Shown here one piece after another: positions 1 to 8,276 of a DNA stretch of 10,828 nucleotides. Below the pieces are notes generated by a model. That model did not search any database. It had not been told where the DNA came from and was given only the letters and a program-made list of their open reading frames with translations. The position numbers and the translations under genes were made by a program. The DNA is from Ophiostoma sp. CBS 140.51 (taxonomy: Eukaryota; Ascomycota; Sordariomycetes; Ophiostomatales; Ophiostomataceae). The first letter of the stretch is position 1. Each line of letters begins with the position of its first letter. The stretch covers positions 1-10,828 of the forward strand of contig JANSLP010000574.1 of NCBI GenBank assembly GCA_029298735.1, written 5' to 3'.

Positions 1-28
1 GGTGCTGTCTGATATTTCTCTTGTATGC

Positions 29-48
29 GTGTGTGTGTGTGTGTGTGT
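29..48. repeat. (GT)10 microsatellite
   Basis: Ten uninterrupted GT dinucleotides, read directly from the sequence. It lies about 320 nt beyond the amidase stop codon. No function is implied. Confidence 0.95.
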
Positions 49-182
49 TTATTTGCTTGGAAACGTTTTCTCCTGTATGCTGACGTGGTCGTATTATGAG
101 AGGTGTCCGAAAACAGGCCACTATGGCTTAATTACCCTTTATAAAAGTGTACTGTTATTGAACTTTTACAAATTTATTTTAT

Positions 183-200
183 AAGTTATTAGAATAACTT
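183..200. repeat. Small perfect palindrome in the left flank
   Basis: AAGTTATT at 183-190 and AATAACTT at 193-200 are exact reverse complements separated by AG. In AT-rich DNA such 8-bp arms can arise by chance. In the amidase transcript it would fall downstream of the stop codon, but nothing links it to termination. Confidence 0.5.
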
Positions 201-366
201 TCTGTATGAAATAAGAAGTTGTATAAGATTAAAAGTAACGTTTTGTAGTATATAGATTTTACCGAGAAATTACGTGACGGTCGTGTAGTTAGTCATATAT
301 GTAGTCATATAAGGAGTATTAAGTAAAATCTCATTATCAATCGTAAAGTTCAATATATTACCGTAT

Positions 367-2214
367 TTACAAACCATCCGCCTTCGCCACCAGTCCCTCT
401 ACTACCTCAGATATAGCCAGCACTTTCTCCTCTTCCCACCGCTTCGCCACAATCTGTAGAACAAGTGGCATTCCGTCGTACTCTTTGTGATTGCGAGCAT
501 AGTTTTTACGGATCCAGCGATCGCGGTCGTACTGGGGGGCTGGAATGTCGTTTCCGTTGGCGTCAGTTGTGAGCGTCAGGTCGGGCGGATTGGCGGCAAT
601 GTCCACTTTGCCAACAGGCAGGGTGCACGCCGAAAAATCGAGGACGTTGGCAGTTGCACAGTACCCCTTGTACCGAACACGGCCAAACTCGCCGTGGATG
701 TGTGCGACGGACGGGTTGACGGCAGTAATGTAGGCGTCGATGGGCTCTCCTGATTTTGTTTGCGAGGCCGTGTTATCCCACGCCCTGAGAACGCCCGCCT
801 GGTAATTCATGCGGTCCATGGCAAAGGCCCAGCTTTCTCTGAGGGTCATGGGCTGAGGCGGCAGAGCGCCGGGGCCTTTTGGCGGCAGCAGAGGCAGTTT
901 GGGCTCGCCTGACAGGTCACGAGAGTGCTGGACGTCTTCGTCGGCGTCGGCCGTGCAGACATCCGACCCGAACTGGTCGGCCCTCTTCTGGTCGAGCTCC
1001 TTGTCAAACATGGGCACAACGTCGTGGCCCTCCTTGCGGAGAAGAGCCTCCAGTTGCCGTAGGGCCCGGCGGATCGGCGGTTGCGGGAGGACGTAGTTGT
1101 CGTAGTGTAAAAAGGCAACCCTCAATGGCCGATTGCGAATATCGGCGGCGAAATCCTCCCGCCACGGAATAGGTGGGCACTTGGGATCCCACTTCCAGGG
1201 CTGGCTGTCGACAACGGCCTTGACAAACAGCTGGAGTGACTTTGTCGACCGAGCCATGGGCCCCATCACCGAAGGAATGATCTCCTGTCCCTCCATGCTG
1301 TTGAGAACATTAAAGTACGGAATCCGCGATGACGACGGGCGCAGTCCATGCAGGCCGTTGTACGCCGAAGGTGTCCGGATGGATCCGCCCAGATCTGATC
1401 CAACACCCAGTGGACTGCCACCAAAACCAATCAGAGCGCCTTCGCCGCCGGACGAGCCGCCGCAAGTGAACACTCTGTTATGCGGGTTGCTGGCACGGCC
1501 GATAATGCTGAGGGATAATGGTTAGAGTCCGGCCTTTTTGATGCCATCTTCCCAGGGTACTCGGTCCTTGTTTACTCACTTGCTGATCGACTCGCCCCAC
1601 ATGCAACCGACGCTCGATGTTGTCTTGCAAAGAACGGCCCCGGCTCTCTCGAGGATGTCCACCAGCAGACAGTCCTCCGCATCCCGCTCGCCTAGGTGTG
1701 TTACGTAGCCGCACGTCGTTTCGGTGCCCTTGATGCGACACTGATCCTTGACTGACAACGGGACACCGTGGAGAGGACCGACCAGGCTTTTGGTACGTGC
1801 AAAATCGGCATCCAACTTCTCTGCCTGTGCCCGTGATTGCGGATATACAAACGACAGACAGCAGTGCAGCAGCTGGTGAGCAATCGCAGCGCGGTGCGTG
1901 AACGCGTCCAGAACCTGCACGGCTGTCCATGTACCTGCGGCAATGGCTGGTGGAATTTCTTCGGCTTTGAGAGCAGTGATGGCGAGTTCGTCAGACGAGA
2001 GATACTTTTCTGGAACGTGCACCACACGCGCTGGATTGTCGTTTGAAAATGTCGGCAGGTCGAGCACATCTCTGGCGTCAGTGTCGGAGAAGCGCAGTTC
2101 GGGGTGGACAAATTGTGGTGGAACATCAGACAAGATGCGCTGCTGTTTGTCGCGAACACGCTCCTGCCACGACGCCGTCGTTGGAACAGAGTTTTGCGTC
2201 AGTGCTGTAGACAT
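367..2214 (-). CDS. Amidase (amidase-signature family, AmdS/FAAH-like), two exons
   Basis: Probable hydrolase of a carboxylic amide to the acid and ammonia or amine. Exon 1 is 2214-1580 and exon 2 is 1507-367, separated by a 72-nt intron (1508-1579) with donor GTGAGT and acceptor CTCAG. Splicing joins SIS-N-IIGRASNPHNRV in frame and gives 591 aa, slightly longer than the roughly 540-570 aa usual for fungal acetamidase-type enzymes. The Ser-cisSer-Lys triad is intact: Lys156 in SVKDQ, Ser230 in GGSSGGEG, and nucleophile Ser254 in GSDLGGSIR. The SMEGQE motif after the signature and the C-terminal ACTLPVGKVD stretch also fit fungal amidases. There is no obvious signal peptide, so it is probably cytosolic. 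The start codon has CCCCAAA upstream, with A at -3. The substrate cannot be read from sequence; acetamide, formamide, a fatty amide or an aryl amide are all possible. The neighbouring transporter and regulator suggest an accessory catabolic or detoxifying role (inference). Confidence 0.95.
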
Positions 2215-3235
2215 TTTGGGGGGTGATATACGTTGTTTATGGTCGATGATCTGTACATTGGAATCTACATACAGGCCTTCACAACTTCATTTACATTTCA
2301 AGAAGGCCGTGTTCATTTTAGAATTTATTGTCAGACTGTCACGGAAAACAAGTATCCCATTACCAAACCGTGGAGAATGTATGTCATATTAGCAAGTTAT
2401 AAAGTCTGCTAGCTAGCACTGATAAGAGTTCTCCACACAAGCCATTAGTGCGCGGCAAACGCTATGCGACAGACGGCCCGCGGCCAAGAATCTAGCATCC
2501 ACTTCGGCGACTTATCGGATTGTCCGTACGGCATCGGCCATTCCTGACCAAATACGTCTATCATGTCTTGGGAAAAGTAACAATTGTGTGAAACACACGA
2601 TTGTTGATATACGATCATATAAAATGATGCACGAGAGACAATATAAGACGTCGCCTTAAACCTACAAAATTGCTTCACATTTCTGTGTGTGCAAGTCTCC
2701 GGGGATCTGTTTCCTGTCTCCCCTCTACTGCTATCTAGGCCCTCGACACCGCCCGCTCCTTGTCTTTGTCTAGTCTAATTGGATGGAAGCAATAATTACA
2801 GCAGCTCAACAGAGCAACCCCAATAATTATGGATACTCCCACCATTGCAAACCAAAGACCTCGGAAGTCTTGGTGCTCTATGTGTTGGGGCGAATACCAT
2901 GGGAGTGGCGGAACTGTTCATTAGGAATTTCCTCCTTCGAATGTGCACCTGTGCCGTCCCTGCTCTAGCCTGCTTAGCGGATGTCCTTGCATATATTCCC
3001 CTGTGCTCACTGTACCCGCTGTGCCCGCTGTGCCCGCTGTGTCTGTTGTACTTTTATGGCTTCTGCATTGTAAGCCGGCACAGTTACAGAACCTTGTTCT
3101 CGGCCACGATTTTGCAGTTAGAGAAGCACGGTTAAGTGTATTTCGGAAAGCCGGAACTGTATGACATATAACTTTATTAAAATGGTATTAGGTTGTGACT
3201 TATATCCCTTTGTATAAAGAGGTAGCCTATTCCTT
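2215..3235. other. Intergenic region upstream of the amidase, no gene seen
   Basis: About 1 kb without convincing coding sequence. The part next to 2214 should contain the amidase promoter (minus strand), but I see no clear TATA box. HGATAR-type GATA-factor motifs occur at 2420-2425 (plus), 2512-2517 (minus) and 2731-2736 (minus), a number close to chance for this length. A pyrimidine-rich tract lies around 2698-2730, and a nonamer minisatellite lies at 3001-3045. Short open frames here have no recognisable domains, weak codon bias and overlap one another. Confidence 0.6.
3001..3045. repeat. Nonamer minisatellite, five copies
   Basis: Five tandem 9-mers related to CTGTGCCCG: CTGTGCTCA, CTGTACCCG, CTGTGCCCG, CTGTGCCCG and CTGTGTCTG. 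The period of 9 keeps short frames open across it, which explains the spurious Leu/Pro/Cys-rich peptides in this area. No function is implied. Confidence 0.85.
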
Positions 3236-3577
3236 TTATTTTTTTATTACTTTTGTAATTTTTTTTATTTTCAGTCGATAGTAGTTGGCCGGTATGGTGG
3301 TGAGCACAATCTTGGATTGAGCGATGCGGGTGGCTGCGTTTTGCGCATCGACATCTGTATCTTCGCCCCGGGGGCTGTATCGTTCCAGCAGTTTCGTGAG
3401 CACGGCCATCATGTCGGTGGATGTGTCCACGTCGACGGCCCACCTGGGAGAAAACTGTAGAGACTTGCGGGAGATGCGGGAGACGGACGAAAACAAGGCC
3501 AGGACCAGGCCGTGACCATCTCGACGGGGTACCACGATGTCCGTAATTATGTTGGTTGACTGGTGACGTGGGTTGTC
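3236..3577 (-). pseudogene. Unrecognised coding-like fragment (probable 3' gene remnant)
   Basis: This frame is open from just after a TAA at 3580-3578 down to a TAA at 3238-3236, about 113 codons. Between roughly 3577 and 3287 it has a strong preference for G or C at third codon positions and a balanced amino-acid composition, including a segment around DVDTSTDMMAVLTKLLERYS, so it resembles a real exon. The last ten or so codons are lysine- and isoleucine-rich translated AT sequence, as if coding sequence was cut off and ran into non-coding DNA. There is no in-frame ATG ahead of the conserved-looking part; the first is the MM pair about two fifths of the way in. I do not recognise the family. 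It could be a decayed gene end, a terminal exon of an unannotated gene, or chance. It lies on the same strand as the transporter and amidase and between them. Confidence 0.35.
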
Positions 3578-3679
3578 TTAAGATTTGTATATATTCTTTT
3601 TATCTATGATGCAATTCTATAGCGTGTATCTAACCAATCTCGCATAACTAAAAATGGGAGGGAATGGCTCATTGTGCTG

Positions 3680-3718
3680 ATATATATATATATATATATC
3701 TCTCTCTCTCTCTCTCTC
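3680..3718. repeat. Compound microsatellite (AT)10(TC)10
   Basis: (AT)10 at 3680-3699 passes directly into (TC)10 at 3699-3718. It begins 17 nt past the transporter's stop codon, so it should be transcribed in that gene's 3' UTR as (GA)n(TA)n unless the transcript ends very early. Such tracts are length-variable and can affect 3' end formation or allow hairpins; here that is only a possibility. Confidence 0.92.
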
Positions 3719-3735
3719 TAACAGAGTATTGCTCT

Positions 3736-5551
3736 CTAAGGGGTGTCTTTCCGCTGACCACGTAAATAAACGACACCAGTGAATGCAATACTCAAGACAA
3801 ATCCCAGGCCAGAAAGGCCGACAGCGAACCAAAGGGCACCGCGGTAGCCGTGGAGTCTGTCAATGTTTGTATGGCCACCATTGTTGATGTTCGTCTCGAT
3901 GGTACCGGCAAATCCAAGACAGAGTGAAATGCTGTAATTGATGACGGTGACAATGATGCTTGCACCCATGCCTTGGTACTCTCGTGGCACGGCATCGGAA
4001 AAGATGACTGTGGCCGACGGAAACGAGGTATCAAGGCCGATCGTCATGGCAACGACAGAGAAGAAAAAGTAGGTCCAGTAGATGGAGTGCGGCGGGCGGG
4101 CGGCACCTAGGGCCGTTCCTATCACGTAGACAATCTGGCCCACAAGCATAATGTTTGACGCGTGTACGCGGCCCAGCAGCTTTCCGACGGCCAGAGCTGA
4201 AGTGAGACCCACGGGGATGATGGGAATAATCCACGCGGCGATCTGCAGAGGCGTGGAGCCGCCGATATTGATGGCGACCTGGATGACATAGAACAGCTGC
4301 TAGGTTAGTATTGTTTGTACGTGTGTGTGCGATATGGGGAGATGAAGGGAAGGGGGAAGTACTCACCCAAACACCAAATGATCCCCACCCCGTTGCGGTG
4401 CAGGCAAACACAAAGGCAATGTCTGTGTTGAAGGCCGCAAGGGGCAAGATAGGCGCGGGGTTCCAGGTAGATAGTTCAACATAAAAGAATGCGGCACCAA
4501 AGAGAAAGCCGAGAATAAGACAGACGTACACATACGGCTGCTGCCAGCCAACGACGACAGCCTGATTCCAGGCAAAGTTGACGAGTACGAGTGCCGTAAC
4601 GCCGGTGACCATGCCCGGAACGTCGAAAGTAGCCACCAATTTGCGTACTGTCCACGGCTGTCTTTCCCGCTCGGCCTCGTGCTGTGATGCAGGCGGGATG
4701 GCCCATGCGGCGAAACCAGACACGCCGACGAGGGCAATGCTTTGGCTCCAGTACGTCCATGGCCACCAAGACAAGGTCGCAAAAAGGCCGCCGAACACAA
4801 ACCCGGCAACAGCACCAAAGGGGGCGGAAGCTCCAAACCACGCAAAGGCCATGTTTTTGCGCGGGCCTGGCGAGTAGGATCGGCCCAGAATGGCCAGGCC
4901 ATTGGGTAGAGTTAAGGCCGGCCCCATGCCCTGGAAGACACGAGAACAGACAAAAAGCACGTACCCGCTGTCATTCGATGCATAAACAGAAAGCCCAGCT
5001 ACCAGACTCCACAGCGCGTACCAAAGCATGCCGGCGACAAACAGTCGCTTGTGGCCAATCTCATCGCCGAGGCGGCCTCCGACGAGAATAAATGTGCCGA
5101 TTGTCAGGCTGTAGCCGGCCACAAGCCACGACAGATGTCCTGAATCCTCGGAGGAAATGCCAAAGGTCTCGCCTACGACGCTGACAGTGGCGATCGTGTT
5201 GCCCATTCCGCATTGGTTGGTGAACATGGCCGTGCAAATGGTGCCGACGAAGAGGATCTGGCGCGGCACAGAGAGGGCGTCCGCCGGAAATTTGTTGTCG
5301 TCATTCGTAGGGGCGGTAGCGGACTTTTCCACGTCTAGCATAGATTGGTTAGAGGCGGTGTGACAGAATCAAAATTGGCACAAATTTGTAGATACCGTAC
5401 CGTTTGCTTGTCTCTGCAATTCGACATCTCGGGACGAAGCGTCGGAATATGGCGGAGACGTTGGATCTGTTTTGGTGTCGTCAGAGGGCGGAGTCGAGAA
5501 AGCCGTCTTATCCTCTAAAGGAGAAGTTGCCGAATTCATGTCCATGTTCAT
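3736..5551 (-). CDS. MFS transporter, DHA2/ATR1-like, 14 membrane helices, three exons
   Basis: Proton-coupled membrane transporter of the major facilitator superfamily. Exons are 5551-5401, 5334-4367 and 4299-3736. Introns are 66 nt (donor GTACGG, CTAAC branch, acceptor GCTAG) and 67 nt (donor GTGAGT, TACTAAC branch, acceptor CCTAG). The joined frame gives 560 aa. The first ~75 residues are a hydrophilic Ser/Thr/Pro/Asp-rich cytosolic tail, followed by about 14 hydrophobic segments. Motif A is GRLGDEIGHKR (~137-147), RVFQGMGPALTLPNG lies at ~182-196, and the motif C region GASAPFGAVAGFVFGG at ~218-233. The pattern resembles yeast Atr1 (aminotriazole/borate export) and Yor378w/Amf1 (low-affinity ammonium); the substrate is not determined. 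I start at the Met with A at -3 (5551). The frame is open 46 codons further upstream, but that part crosses an 11-T tract and lacks conserved-looking sequence. It is divergent from the Zn2Cys6 gene, with which it may be co-regulated. Confidence 0.93.
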
Positions 5552-5895
5552 AGTACTGCTGCAGTTATTTGAGCCTGGGGCGAGTAGAGGATTGAAAGAA
5601 CGAGATACTTGGCGAAAAAAAAAAACACAGTGTTGCAAGCTGGCCCGGTGCTTGTCTCTAATATACAGTGGCCGTCTGGGGGCCATCATATCCAGCTGCT
5701 TATTCTCGACGCGGCCACCTGGAAATGTCCGGGACTAACACGTCTTGGACGCTCCGCGTTTATTTGTCCTTATTGGTGTCTATCTTTAAGGGAATTTGTT
5801 CTCTGTGGAGACAAACACATACTGAGGCCGGAGAGGGCTATGGGCAGAAGCCATAATAAGTGGGGCTTCTTGGAAGCTGGTGACAAATCTACGAA

Positions 5896-5936
5896 CCCGG
5901 ACCTTTCATAAGGTCCGGGGTCTGAATGATCCGGAT
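5896..5936. promoter_or_regulatory. Candidate Zn2Cys6 operator: 10+10 bp palindrome plus ATCCGGAT
   Basis: CCCGGACCTT (5896-5905) and AAGGTCCGGG (5910-5919) are exact reverse complements around a 4-nt spacer. The octamer ATCCGGAT, itself a palindrome, follows at 5929-5936. The arms place CGG and CCG triplets in inverted orientation with 14 nt between them; family members recognise paired CGG triplets with a protein-specific spacing. It sits 314 nt before the regulator's ATG and 345 nt before the transporter's ATG, suitable for both genes. The link to the adjacent regulator is inference. Confidence 0.5.
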
Positions 5937-6124
5937 GACTCGTTCAATTCCGCGTCACTTTTTGGATTTTGCGAACATCACTTGTTGTTTGCCCCGTTGG
6001 AGGGCTCTTACACTGCGACGCACTCTTTGAGAAACAACCACGCCGTAACCGCTAGACGACAATCCCCAATTTGCATTCATCAGCACACTTTTCAATCAAG
6101 ACGACCCCTTGCCTCCAGCAGCAC

Positions 6125-6143
6125 GCCGCGCGCCGCGCGCCGC
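6125..6143. repeat. GC-rich heptamer repeat in the regulator's 5' leader
   Basis: Two and a half copies of GCCGCGC run from 6125 into GCCGCATGC. It lies about 90-110 nt before the start codon, so it is probably transcribed, and could form local secondary structure in the leader. Confidence 0.6.
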
Positions 6144-6232
6144 ATGCTACATCGGTCACAGCTCACGCCACCGCTGCTCTCTCGGACCTTATCAAGCTAT
6201 TTGTTCCGTACCCAACATTACGTCACATAGCA

Positions 6233-8137
6233 ATGGCAGACGCACAGCACCAGACCCCGGCCATCACCAAGGTAAGCCGTTATGGGAGGGAAGCCACATA
6301 CGACCGTTTTCCTGCCAATGCTAACATTGCTTACAACAAACAGGCCTGCGATTTGTGTAGGAAAAAGAAGATACGCTGCCAGCGCACTCCGGGTGGTGGC
6401 TGCGTGCAGTGCATGCGGGCTGATGTGGCCGACTGCCATTTTACGCCGATTGCCACAAGGAAGAAGACGCGGCGCCCCCCAGGGTATGGCTGCTCTCTTG
6501 CTCCGTTGCTCTGTTGCTACTATTGATGTTCTTCACTCACTATGGCAAACTTTTGCTAATGCAGACCGTCTAGACACAAACAAATCGCCATCCTCGAAGA
6601 GCGGCTGAGGCGGACAGAGGGTCTTCTACACGATGCAGTCGGGAATCTCGGGACAGAGCCTAGCTACAGCAGCGACTCCAAAGGATCAACTCCCAGCTCT
6701 GCGAGTACGACTGTCCAGCCGCCCTTGGCCATGATGGAAGAAAATCTGGCGCTGTTGTCACCTCCCCCACCGATCCTATCGTGGAAAGGCATGATGGCCC
6801 TCGGCCCGTTCTCACTTCCGTCGTTCCACTCGTTGCCTCCCTATCACGTCGCTATGGAGCTCGTCGACGAGGCCTTTGCCGGCTTCTACGATTTCTACCC
6901 GCTCTTTGATAAAACCGACTTTCTTTTGCAATTCCGAGCCAACTACGCACATTCTTCGAGTTCCACTGACCCGGCCTGGTGGGCATGCATCAACACAGTG
7001 CTTTCGCTGGCATACCGCCTACGGGCCATGCGGCCTGTACGCACTTCTGGTGACCTGTCCAAAGAGACCGAAGGGTCATGCGGACACATCCACAACGCGA
7101 TCGCCGTTCTGTCCGAGCTGCTTCTTCTTCACGACAGTTTCCCCGCCGTCCACGCGCTCGTGGGCATGGCTGCAGTGCTGCAGGGCACGCCAAACCCCCA
7201 CTCTGCCTCGGTGCTCGTCACAGCAGCTCTGCGTATGGCGCAGGGTATGGGCTTTCACCGGAGGACCTGCCGAGACGATACTGCCAACAGCACCCTCTCC
7301 GTAGAACAGAAAGCTCAGCGACGACGCGTGTTTTGGATCGCATTCTGTATCGACAAAGACATTAGCCTTCGCACGGGCCAGCCATTTGCCCAAGACGACG
7401 ATGACATGGATCCTGCCCTTCCTCCCGCCCTGAAAGGCGTGTCCACTATTGCGCACGGCATCTTCCATGCGCGCATCGGGCTGGCTGTCATCCAAGGCCA
7501 GATATACAAGAAGCTTTACTCGGTACAAGCTACGCGCCAGTCTGTCATCGAGCGCGCCGCTGTGGCCGATGAGCTGAACTTGCTTCTGCAGTTCTGGAAA
7601 AGCAGCGGTGCCATTGAGATGGACGAGGCTAGTTTGACGGGCGATTTATGTACCACTGGGCTTCTTCACAAGCTTATCTTGCGCTTCACTTACGTCAACT
7701 GCCTCGCAATGGTCGACCCACATGCCACAGTTCCACAAAGCCTGCAAGATGAGAGCAACTGCGTCTCCGAGGCGCGAGAGGCTCTGCCCCTGATACAGAA
7801 CGTACCCCAGGGCGATTTTTTTGTCATATGGCAAGTAACGTGTGATCCTGACATCGTTTGTTGGATTTGTAACCATCTAACAGTTCCTTCCTATAGGGCC
7901 CTTCTGCGGCCACTATTCTCTGCCGTCACCGTTGTTCTCGAAAACGTGATCCGCAATCCAGGAGGAACATACGCGCTGTCGAGCTGCCTAGCTGTGGAGC
8001 ATGCAATACAGCTCCTCGGCATGCTCGCTGCCAACAACCGGACATGTGCGAGGTCCCAAGAGGCGCGGCACATGTATCCGGTCTGTCAAGACCTACGCAG
8101 CCGTGCAAATAACGCCTTACAACAGGCATCTCAATAA
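6233..8137 (+). CDS. Zn2Cys6 fungal transcription factor with Fungal_trans domain, four exons
   Basis: Nuclear DNA-binding regulator. Exons are 6233-6271, 6344-6483, 6565-7839 and 7897-8137, giving 564 aa. Introns of 72, 81 and 57 nt have donors GTAAGC, GTATGG and GTGTGA, GCTAAC/GCTAAT/CTAAC branch sites, and acceptors ACAG, GCAG and ATAG. The zinc cluster uses Cys15, 18, 25, 33, 36 and 44 (C-x2-C-x6-C-x7-C-x2-C-x7-C) with the basic RKKKIR loop. A basic linker and a short leucine-type coiled coil (I67, L74, L81) follow for dimerisation. The middle region is a PF04082-type domain with YPLFDKTDF, ALRMAQGMGFHRR, and RRRVFWIAFCIDKDISLR at about 312-329. Introns 1 and 3 are multiples of three without stops, so retention would keep the frame. 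I choose the 57-nt third intron because it removes a poorly conserved insert and leaves W-x22-NP as in relatives. A likely target is the divergent transporter promoter, and its own. Target genes and ligand are unknown. Confidence 0.93.
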
Positions 8138-8276
8138 GATACAAGTTCCCGAAGATTGTGTAGTGCGGATGAAGTACTTGTTTAAGCGAGGACTGGGCGG
8201 GACGATGGTGAGAATATTACTGGTGGATGACAGACACAATTTGAAGAAGGCCACGGGAGTGAAGGCAGAATACCAC
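8138..8276 (+). other. 3' flank of the regulator gene
   Basis: Ordinary-composition DNA with normal CpA and TpG content immediately after the stop codon at 8135-8137, probably the regulator's 3' UTR. It ends abruptly at the CpA-free island beginning at 8277. No clear AATAAA signal is seen. Confidence 0.6.

Larger units (their letters stand above)
1..366. other. AT-rich left flank without a supported gene
   Basis: No coding region with credible codon use is visible. The segment becomes strongly AT-rich after about 120 and reads as the 3' flank of the minus-strand amidase gene, whose stop codon lies at 369-367. It contains a (GT)10 microsatellite at 29-48, a perfect small palindrome at 183-200, and two copies of AGTCATAT near 291-310. 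No canonical AATAAA signal is evident for the amidase transcript. A 60-codon open frame near the left edge is mostly translated microsatellite and AT-rich DNA, so I do not call it a gene. Confidence 0.6.
5552..6232. promoter_or_regulatory. Divergent promoter region between the transporter and the Zn2Cys6 regulator
   Basis: This 681-nt interval separates two start codons pointing away from each other, so it must hold both promoters and both 5' UTRs. Visible elements: an A11 run at 5615-5625 (T11 in the transporter's leader); CCGG sites near 5729, 5828, 5897, 5915 and 5931; a perfect palindrome at 5896-5919; and a GC heptamer repeat at 6125-6143 in the regulator's leader. CGG/CCG triplets are the usual half-sites of Zn2Cys6 proteins. 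Open frames inside overlap these elements and show no domain. No definite TATA box is seen. Confidence 0.8.

Noticed and set aside
2445..2678. Minus-strand open frame upstream of the amidase
   Set aside because: No domain, weak codon bias, and composition typical of non-coding DNA.
2420..2736. Three HGATAR sites upstream of the amidase as evidence for GATA-factor nitrogen control
   Set aside because: About 1.5 such sites are expected by chance on two strands over this length, and they are not clustered; nitrogen control is plausible for the family but not shown here.
2783..3164. Overlapping plus-strand frames with Leu/Pro/Cys-rich peptides
   Set aside because: They are kept open by the nonamer minisatellite and overlap each other; no conserved motif.
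5552..5689. N-terminal extension of the transporter to an upstream ATG
   Set aside because: The extra 46 codons cross an 11-nt homopolymer and do not look like MFS sequence; the ATG at 5551 has A at -3 and begins a typical hydrophilic tail.
7076..7528. Long antisense frame within the regulator gene
   Set aside because: Shadow of a GC3-rich coding exon; no domain.
7835..7896. Donor at 7835 (GTAACG) for the regulator's third intron
   Set aside because: The 62-nt removal shifts the frame and replaces the helical C-terminus by low-complexity basic sequence; the GTGTGA donor at 7840 keeps the frame and fits GTRNG better.
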